From contig OX465599.1 in the NCBI GenBank assembly GCA_950022295.1, forward strand, positions 8,370,001 through 8,434,000: a DNA stretch of 64,000 nucleotides, read 5' to 3'. The translations under genes were made by a program, and so were the position numbers. The DNA is from Bromus sterilis (taxonomy: Eukaryota; Streptophyta; Magnoliopsida; Poales; Poaceae). The number at the start of each line of letters is the position of its first letter. Positions within the stretch are counted from its first letter, which is position 1. The notes under the pieces were generated by a model, which worked only from the letters and a program-made list of their open reading frames with translations, ran no database searches and was not told the DNA's origin. Of this stretch, positions 57,570-64,000 are shown piece after piece.

Positions 57570-57829
57570 TTCCTTCGTCCGCGAATAAGTGTATTTCTAG
57601 ATTTCGTTCTAAGTCAAAGTATTAAAATTTTGACCAATCTTATAGAAAAATAGTAGTAACATATATGACATCAAATTGTTATATTATGAAAATGCATTTC
57701 AAAGTGAATCTAACAATACCAATTTAGTTCTATAAATACTGCTACTTTCCTCTATAAACTCGATCAAAATTTAAAAACTTTAACTTACGACAAAACTTAG
57801 ATGTACACTTATTCATAGATGGAGGGAGT
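57570..57829. mobile_element. Stowaway-type MITE inside Helitron R
   Basis: Uninterrupted version of the MITE split at 9980/20620 in Helitron L. The right end is the complement of CTCCCTCCATCTATGAATAA, followed by TA. Confidence 0.75.
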
Positions 57830-58366
57830 ACACATCATGATGAGAGTGCGCTTCTATATGAATAATTTCATGTACGGGGTACCTAATTAGTAGTATGCTG
57901 TAAGCATCATGCTAAGACAAAAAAGGATATGAGCAAGTTCTGTACCTGTCACTTGGATCATGAATGCTTGCTAATGCTGCTTACACAAAGGATCACGCAA
58001 AGTCAGTCAGTAGCCGATCGTTCACAAGCTGACGTCGAAGAGTGCATCATTGCTGTGGTAGCCCTTTGCTAAGTTGTTGCCGGCATGTATCAAGTTTCAG
58101 ATAATCTTCCAAGAACATAGTATCGATCTGATCGCTGTACTGGCAAAAGACTAATTTCCGGATAGCACGGCTAGTCGAGAGAAGGCCGTGAGGCTGGCAC
58201 CGGAGTGCTGCAGACATAGGTGAAGTTGGGGTCTAAGTCTCACCGATCAGTCGTACATACAAATCCAATGTTGCGGCGACGGCTGACGGCGGCGGCGCAA
58301 ATAGGAACATCAAGGCAACTCTTCATGCCATCACGTACAAAGCCCTTGGTTGAATAGATGTATGCA

Positions 58367-59151
58367 CACTAGTAGAGAAACCCACCTTTAGTATTTATTC
58401 ATTTTTTTTTCTAATTATTGTTCACTCCCTCTTTTTTTTAGAATATCTAGTATTTTCATTAGTGTCTAACTACACTTAATCTCTAGTCAAATTACTTACC
58501 TGTGGTCAAGCTTCCCGGTCGGTCACCCATCCTTACACTACTCCAACACTAGCACGCTTAACTTTCGAGTTCCTTTCCCTCCCACTTCCAAGTGCTTCGC
58601 GCGGATGCTATTAACATGTTGGTTGATGTCACATTTCTTTATTCTTTAAATTCCAGATAATTCTTTTAATGAAAAAATTAATGATGTAATAATAATGTTG
58701 AATAAATAAATAAAATTAACTTTTTAAATTTGTATTATTTTTAATTATTATTTTAATTTTTTAATTTTTTTTTGCCAAACCTAAAACCTGAAAAATTGAA
58801 AATCTTATAATTTGCTAAAAGTAATAGTAATCTTTATGCAGATGCAATTATTAATTTTAATTTTGAAAAAATATATAAAATTCTAAATTTCCTAAATATA
58901 TAAGGTTTTCTGGCTGACGCCAACCCTTTAGTACCGGTTCGTGTCATGAACCGGTACTAAAGGTTTTTTGGCTGACGCCAACCCTTTAGTACCGGTTCGT
59001 AACACGAACCGGTACGAAAGCTCCTCACGAACCGGTACGAAAGCACCTCGCCCGCCTGGACGCCCAAACCGGTACGAAAGACCCCTTTAGTACCGGTTCG
59101 TAAGGGAACCGGTACTAAAGGCTTAGACGGTTGCCCCATTTTCTACTAGTG
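58367..59151. mobile_element. Small non-autonomous CACTA element 4 (785 bp)
   Basis: Starts CACTAGTAGAGAAACCC and ends TTTTCTACTAGTG, flanked by GCA (58364-58366 and 59152-59154). The empty site is visible in Helitron L (about 9297). Subterminal repeats of TTTAGTACCGGTTCG and its complement cluster at the right end. A 5S-like module is present on the minus strand. Confidence 0.92.
58509..58572 (-). ncRNA. 5S-rRNA-like module in CACTA 4
   Basis: On the minus strand: GGAACTCGAAAGTTAAGCGT, then GCTAGTGTTGGAGTAGTGTA and AGGATGGGTGACC. This matches the 3' half of plant 5S rRNA including box A and box C. AAGCTTGACCAC and AATTTGACTAGAGATTAA follow, as in the other CACTA copies. Confidence 0.8.
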
Positions 59152-59710
59152 GCATCAGGTCATTGAAATCTGAGATTTCTGATGACTGACGCGTAAGTAC
59201 CAAGGAATCGTGGTTGTGGTAGCGTGAGCAGAAGGTAGGCGGCCGATCGACAGGCCATAGGTACGAACACGGTGGCGGCAAGCACGTGTAGGAAAGATTT
59301 CTTTTGATGAAAATAAAGGTTTTAGCAAGATCCGATTGGTTGTGTTTTGTTGATTATAAAATAAACGGTCGGATGTTTCTGATTTGTTATCGTGTTGCAA
59401 TAGTTAAGGTGGGCCCACCAATCATTGAAATTAGGTACAATTATTATGATCGAGTGGTTATGATTTATCTATTTAAAGTAGGCCCACCAAATAGACGGTC
59501 AGATGTTTATGATTAATGTGGGATTTTCTAGCAATTCTCTCTATTTTCATACGTATTTTCTCGCTATATCCGTGAGATTTTACATTAAGATCGGTGCAAA
59601 ACTTTTTTTAAATTTTTTGTTTTTCTCTCTTGCATATTATGTGACATGACTGAGACTTAGTTAAATCTCGGTCGACTGAGACTTAGCCACACCCTTTAGT
59701 ATATAATAGA

Positions 59711-60099
59711 CTGTTGAATCTAATTCTGTAATGCAAGCTTCTGCGCTTGATTCTGCTTTTAGCTTCTGAATGTAGTGCACCTGTGCGCATCCTCCGTAAT
59801 CGATCAAGCGGAGTGGGTGCAGTCCAGCAAAAAATATTGCGCCAGGATGGATGAACAAACCAGATCCAACCGCTTAGAAAAACGGATGGATGTGGCTGGT
59901 CAGTCCATTGACTTTGGCCAGCTTGTCCCGTGTGGATCGGGCGGTGTGCATGCTTTCGTCTTTGCTGGCCACTACATCCACGTCCGTCCAGAGTCCACAA
60001 AGATACATGCGTATGCCTCCAGGTCAGTCCATACACCATGGTGGTTGGCCATTATTGCAAGATGGAACGCCCAACGCCGAACTGTACTGGAGTACAAGT
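59711..60099. other. Upstream region of the O-methyltransferase
   Basis: No gene supported. Several overlapping ORFs in a moderately GC-rich stretch lack recognisable domains. Confidence 0.4.
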
Positions 60100-60107
60100 C
60101 TATAAGA
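60100..60107 (+). promoter_or_regulatory. Possible TATA box of the O-methyltransferase
   Basis: CTATAAGA about 395 bp before the chosen start codon. The distance fits a leader containing an intron (possible acceptor TTTCAG at 60399-60404), which is inferred. Confidence 0.4.
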
Positions 60108-60493
60108 ACCCCTGCTAGCTAGGACAATGGCAGAGTTCTTGCCACACAACATATCATGGCGCCCGCGTGGTCTTCGACGCTCACATCTCTTGTTGCATTC
60201 CCCGTCCGTGCAAACTCCGCCACGATGACGAGGACCCGGTTCGGCCGCCCGAGAATGTCGAGCATGAGGCGCTCGCAGGTGCTAGGTACGGCCTTAACTT
60301 GTTTTGTAGTAGTTTCTTACTCTTTCAGGCATTTCTTTCAAGTCTTCTTATACACTACCTAGTTCTATGATTCTAGGTTTTGAGCTCTTTTTTTTTTGTT
60401 TCAGGCGGCCAACCTCTTCTCCTCCCGAGAGACAAGTTGAAAAGAAAACATGCGGTGGCGCATGTCGTCCAAAAAGAAGCCGAAGATGGTGTG

Positions 60494-61648
60494 ATGATCA
60501 ACACGGAGGGGTTGCTCCAAGCCCAACTTGAGCTCTACCACCATGCCATGGCGTACGTCAAGTCCGCGGTCGTGAGGGCCGCCGCAGACCTGCGCATCCC
60601 CGATGCCATCCACCGCCACGGAGGTGCCGCCACCTTGTCCGACATTGCCACCGAGACCGGGGTCCAGCCGACCAAGCTTTCCCACCTCCGCCGGCTCATG
60701 CGCGCCCTCACTATCCTTGGCATCTTCTCCATCGACAAAGGCTCCCACGATGATGCCGCCGATGTGCACTACAAGCTCACCCCGATCTCGCGCCTCCTCG
60801 TCGCGGACATCTCATGCACCCAGTCTCCCATCGTGCGTGTGCTTGTGGACCCGCTGTCTTTAACCGCTCTTTGCAGCATAGCGGAGTGGTTCACCGACGA
60901 GAGAGCGTCGGCCCTAACACTCTTCGAGGTGGCGCACGGGTGCACACGAGAGGAGATGACGGCCAAGAAGGGCACCCGTGGCGTGTTCAACGATGGCATG
61001 GTCGCCGATAGCCGCCTCCTCGTAGAGGCCATCATCAAGGACCACATCAACATCTTTGAGGGTGTGAGCTCGCTCATTGACGCAGGCGGTGCCCATGGTG
61101 CCACAGCGGAAGCCATTGCTAAGGCGCTCCCCCACGTCAAGTGCATCGTGCTAGACCTCCCACATGCGATCGCAGGAGCGCCTGCCATCGGCAACGTCGA
61201 GTTTGTTGCTGGTGATTTGTTTGAGTACGTACCACCAGCAGACGTCGTTCTACTCAAGGTACACATAGTACACGATATCTCATTTTTTTCCCCTTCATTT
61301 ATTGCATATACGTTGAACGAGAGGTTTTCTTCCTTTTTACAGTGGGTTTTGTGCTTGTGGCAAGATGAAGATGCCGTCAAGGTACTGCGAAGGTGCAAAG
61401 ATGCCGTAACTAGTAGAGGAGCCGGAGGGAAGGTGATAATCATAGATGTCGTGATAGACTCCGGGGTGTCGCAGGACGATGTACTTCTTCAGGAGACGCA
61501 GGTTTTATTTGATGTTCAGATGATGCGCGTTGACGGGGGAGAGCGAAACGAGCAACAATGGAGGAAGATTTTCTTTGAAGCCGGATTCAGGGACTACAAG
61601 ATCACTCCAACGTTAGGATTTCGATCCATCATTGAGGTCTATCCTTGA
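60494..61648 (+). CDS. Plant O-methyltransferase (caffeate-OMT type), two exons
   Basis: S-adenosylmethionine-dependent O-methyltransferase. Exons 60494-61258 and 61343-61648 are separated by an 84-nt GT-AG intron in phase 0, giving 356 residues, normal for the ZRP4-like grass group. The start at MINTEGLLQAQLELYHH matches the usual N-terminus; the frame is open back to 60380. Order: N-terminal dimerisation domain (AIHRHGGAATLSDIA), FNDGMVADSRL, SAM motif DAGGAHG (residues 196-202), VLDLPHAI, GDLFEYVPPADVVLLK, WVLCLWQDED (256-265), GGKVIIIDVV and the C-terminal RSIIEVYP. Two oddities: the family's catalytic His is Cys259, and the GGG of motif I is GGA. The substrate is unknown and activity is doubtful. 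Confidence 0.85.
   Translation: MINTEGLLQAQLELYHHAMAYVKSAVVRAAADLRIPDAIHRHGGAATLSDIATETGVQPTKLSHLRRLMRALTILGIFSIDKGSHDDAADVHYKLTPISRLLVADISCTQSPIVRVLVDPLSLTALCSIAEWFTDERASALTLFEVAHGCTREEMTAKKGTRGVFNDGMVADSRLLVEAIIKDHINIFEGVSSLIDAGGAHGATAEAIAKALPHVKCIVLDLPHAIAGAPAIGNVEFVAGDLFEYVPPADVVLLKVHIVHDISFFSPSFIAYTLNERFSSFLQWVLCLWQDEDAVKVLRRCKDAVTSRGAGGKVIIIDVVIDSGVSQDDVLLQETQVLFDVQMMRVDGGERNEQQWRKIFFEAGFRDYKITPTLGFRSIIEVYP
61259..61342 (+). other. Intron of the O-methyltransferase
   Basis: GTACACATAG at the donor and CTTTTTACAG at the acceptor. 84 nt, a multiple of three and without an in-frame stop, so an unspliced message would add 28 residues between VLLK and WVL. The position between these motifs is the usual intron site of the family. 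Confidence 0.85.
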
Positions 61649-61888
61649 ATAGTTCCTTCCCAAATAAGCAGTATTTATGGTTTGGTATGGTTCATGTTAT
61701 CCGACCTGCGTCCCCGGACCCTATGTAAGTGGGAGCTACATACACCGGGCTGCCCTTGATTATGGTTCATGCTATAGAATAATGTCTTGTACTACCTAGC
61801 AGACTGTTTACACAATAATATTTTCCGTAGTATTTACAGATACTACTCGAACTGTTCCTTTTTCCAATCCAAATTTGTGTTTCTTATA

Positions 61889-61992
61889 CTTCCTCCGTTC
61901 GGAATTTGATGATGCCGAAACGAATGTATCTACATGTATTTTAGTGCTCGATACACTCATTTAAGCTCCAACTAATTCCGAACGAAGGGAGT
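61889..61992. mobile_element. Stowaway-type MITE, 3' of the O-methyltransferase
   Basis: CTTCCTCCGTTCGGAATT and the inverted AATTCCGAACGAAGGGAG ends with TA on the left. About 104 bp. It lies 240 bp after the stop codon. Confidence 0.8.
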
Positions 61993-62189
61993 TAACAAAA
62001 AGATAGTGTCTTGGTCCAACACTTAGATAGTTTTCGCGCTGCTGAGCTACGCAATCCGCGGTTTGTGCTTGTTTCGGACAAGGTATTCACTAAATTTGTA
62101 ATGCATTGTCAGCGACGCAACTACGACCATGGACACGTTGCAACGTTTATTCTATCGATTGCTAATAGGACTATGACCGAAAATGGGTT

Positions 62190-63475
62190 TCCCCAGCTTT
62201 ATAGATAAAGCCAACACCAGATAAACCTTGTGGATACAAACACACACACACACACACCACCACCCAAGACACACGCAACCAAGGCAAAATACAAAGTGCC
62301 GAGCACCCCACGACGAAGTCTGATCTCTAAGACGGTGCCTCCAAGAAGTTAACGACCCAAGATAGCCGCCACCTCCCGATCCCAGGGATCGAGTTTTCAC
62401 CCGGAGCAAGACGGAAGGAGGAGGAACGCCACGACGAAGTCTTTAGGAAAGCAACGACATCCGCGGATGCCGCCCTCGTCTGCCAAACCAGGTTAGACAG
62501 GTGATATACCCCGACGACCGCATCCCTCCGTCCAATCCAAACTTCGCCAACCGCCCGCAGCCACGCCACCCGCGTGGCCATGGTTTCTCGCCCGCACCTC
62601 AGACACATGCTCCGCCCACGAACGTTGCGCCTCCCGCCGCCCGAGCCGCCCACGGCCGACAAGCTTTGGTCCGAAGGGACGCCCACGGCCGACAAGCCGC
62701 ACCAACATCCCGCCTTGAACATCGCCAGAGCCGCCGCCGCAACTAAACGGACAGATAATGGGGAGTTGAGGGAGCGGACGCATCCACGACCGGCACACCC
62801 CGTGCCGGCGACGAGCAGCCCTAGCGTCGGTGCCGCTCATCCCTCCCACCAAGCTCCCCAAATCTCCACCGCGGCGGTCGAAGCAACACCGCGCAAGACC
62901 ACCAATGTCGTCGAGACCGCCGAACAGGGGACCCCGAAGATCATCGCCTACCACCAAGGTTGCTCGCGAGGACGCCCATCCGCAAAGGCTCGACCAGACG
63001 GAAAACGCCTGCAGCCGCCTGCTGCCGCACCGCTCCCCTGCCAACAAGCCCCGGCAAGGAGGGCCGCCCGCGACCCGGTCATCCACGACCCGCAACGCTC
63101 GAAGAAGATTGGCCGCGCGCAAGGAAGCTACCGCCGCCGCACCTCCAGCCTGCACCACCCCGAAAAACGTTGTCGGTCGCCTAGCCGCCACCCTCCGTCG
63201 TCGACCCAAGCCGGGGGCGCCGCCACGCCCGGCACCGAGCACCGCGCTCCGGCCCGGCGAGCTGGCCCGCGCCGGCTCCGCCCGAGTGGGAGGACGAGAC
63301 GCCCCGCTGCCGCCGGCGGCGACCGGCCTTTGCTCGGCCGCGCCCCTGGCAGTGGCGAGGGAGAGGGAAGGAGGAGGGGAGGGGGGCTGAAGAGCTGTGG
63401 CCAAGGGGCCCTCCCCGTCGCCTCGCGGGTGGCGGCGCGGGAGGGGAAACCCTATTCGGGGGGGGGGGGGCTGCG
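62190..63475 (-). mobile_element. GC-rich non-LTR retroposon-like sequence
   Basis: Starts with CCCCAGCTTTATAGATAAAG (a 3'-end type seen in minus-oriented retroposons) and ends at a poly-G run (63459-63470). It shares GTTTTCACCCGGAG with 44256-45345. The body contains an (AC)n run at about 62238-62256 and is so GC-rich that long ORFs (310 aa plus, 328 aa minus) overlap in several frames without any domain. I treat these as chance frames. Confidence 0.5.
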
Positions 63476-63955
63476 TCATAATGTCAACAATATGACATAT
63501 AAGTGACTATAACATCCTAAACGAAGTACAACCGAACCTAACTTGCTGAAAAAACTGAACTTTCCATGCTGGTAGCTTACAAAGTATCACAGCGGACGCA
63601 CGAACCTGATGTAACAGGAAATGAGAAACATCTTCATGGGCATTAAATTGCTACCAAGTTAGAATGATATTTAATAGCCACAACTCTTGAAAATAATATT
63701 ACCAGTACAGTAAACAAACAACTCACATATGTATCAAAGTGTAACAAGCTAAGGACACATAAAACTGTATATTTGCAAAGGCATAGACAAATAATATGGA
63801 TGAAACCTTATCGCAAATTTTTTTTTGGATGAAACCTTTTCATCCATTGCCCACTGGCGGCCTCTGTCTGACGTCATTTGGGATACTTCTACTCCGACCA
63901 GCGTAGACATCACCATTTGGCCTAACGGTTACCCTAGCTATCCCATGGAAGATCT
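63476..63955. other. AT-rich intergenic DNA
   Basis: No gene or repeat recognised. Confidence 0.4.
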
Positions 63956-64000
63956 CACTAGTGGACAGACCCCCATATTATCCCGGTTCATATGGGCCTT
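63956..64000. mobile_element. Left end of a further CACTA element (cut by window)
   Basis: CACTAGTGGACAGACCCCC followed by ATCCCGGTTCATATGGG, the terminal and subterminal style of CACTA elements such as element 3. The rest lies outside the window. Confidence 0.65.

Larger units (their letters stand above)
55768..59710 (-). mobile_element. Helitron R, inverted copy of Helitron L
   Basis: The reverse complement of this region matches 8840-9980 joined to 20620-22521 almost base for base, including the internal MITE. The minus-strand 5' end is TCTATTATATACTAAAGGG at about 59710. The 3' hairpin and CTAG are missing. It contains CACTA element 4 (58367-59151), absent from L, and lacks the 10.6-kb insert found in L. 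A 31-bp segment in L (about 9128-9159) is absent here. No helicase gene. Confidence 0.85.

Noticed and set aside
60126..60300. Upstream coding exon of the O-methyltransferase starting at an ATG near 60126
   Set aside because: That frame hits a stop within about 35 codons and does not join the downstream frame; at most this is leader sequence.
62493..63506. Overlapping long ORFs (328 aa minus, 310 aa plus)
   Set aside because: Both lie in the same GC-rich retroposon-like sequence, with Pro/Arg/Ala-biased composition and no domain; such DNA has few stops in any frame.

Overview
The window is nuclear DNA of a grass, most likely a large-genome Pooideae species (Triticeae, Avena or a relative). 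This is inferred from dense nested transposons (Copia LTR element, LINEs, CACTA, Helitrons, a tRNA-derived SINE, many Stowaway-type MITEs) and from genes of grass type. There is no bacterial gene organisation, CRISPR array or operon. The host content is small: seven members of one family of secreted ripening-related/kiwellin-like proteins and one O-methyltransferase gene. Almost everything else is mobile DNA.

Layout. 1-8.7 kb: kiwellin-like genes A1 (2396-2800, +) and A2 (6091-6492, +), with MITEs, a LINE RNase H relic and a SINE with a 16-bp target duplication. 8.71-22.57 kb: a plus-strand Helitron (L). A second, minus-strand Helitron (9.98-20.62 kb) is inserted in a MITE inside it. That second element carries a gibberellin 20-oxidase-like fragment, exon pieces of another gene, two CACTA elements and a solo LTR. 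23.2-25.6 kb: genes A3 (-) and A4 (+). 25.76-37.71 kb: a 5'-truncated LINE split by a 9.35-kb Copia-type element whose LTRs are almost identical while its pol is wrecked. 38-45 kb: a foldback element, gene B1 (41440-41874, +), a LINE remnant and a GC-rich retroposon. 45.65-48.49 kb: a CACTA element. 49.3-52.7 kb: gene B2, broken by a 296-bp solo LTR, and intact gene B3. 53.2-55.4 kb: a minus-strand LINE with a 13-bp target duplication. 55.77-59.71 kb: an inverted copy of Helitron L (R) with a small CACTA in it. 60.1-61.65 kb: the O-methyltransferase. 62.2 kb to the end: a GC-rich retroposon and the start of another CACTA element.

The kiwellin-like genes form two groups. A1-A4 have a C-x5-C spacing in the DEC motif and share an upstream block. 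B1-B3 have C-x2-C and an N-terminal histidine-containing extension. All seven are predicted small apoplastic proteins of the double-psi beta-barrel fold, a family linked to fruit ripening and pathogen defence. The cluster grew by segmental duplication (B1/B2 with flanks; A2/A3 in inverted orientation).

The strongest unusual signals are: (1) a 5S-rRNA-like module with recognisable internal-promoter segments inside three CACTA elements of at least two terminal-sequence types; (2) a very recently moved Copia element with no usable pol, implying mobilisation in trans; (3) a Helitron carrying gene fragments with apparent exon boundaries; (4) an O-methyltransferase with a Cys where the family has its catalytic His. 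All similarity statements come from reading the sequence and from memory of the families; no database search was run.
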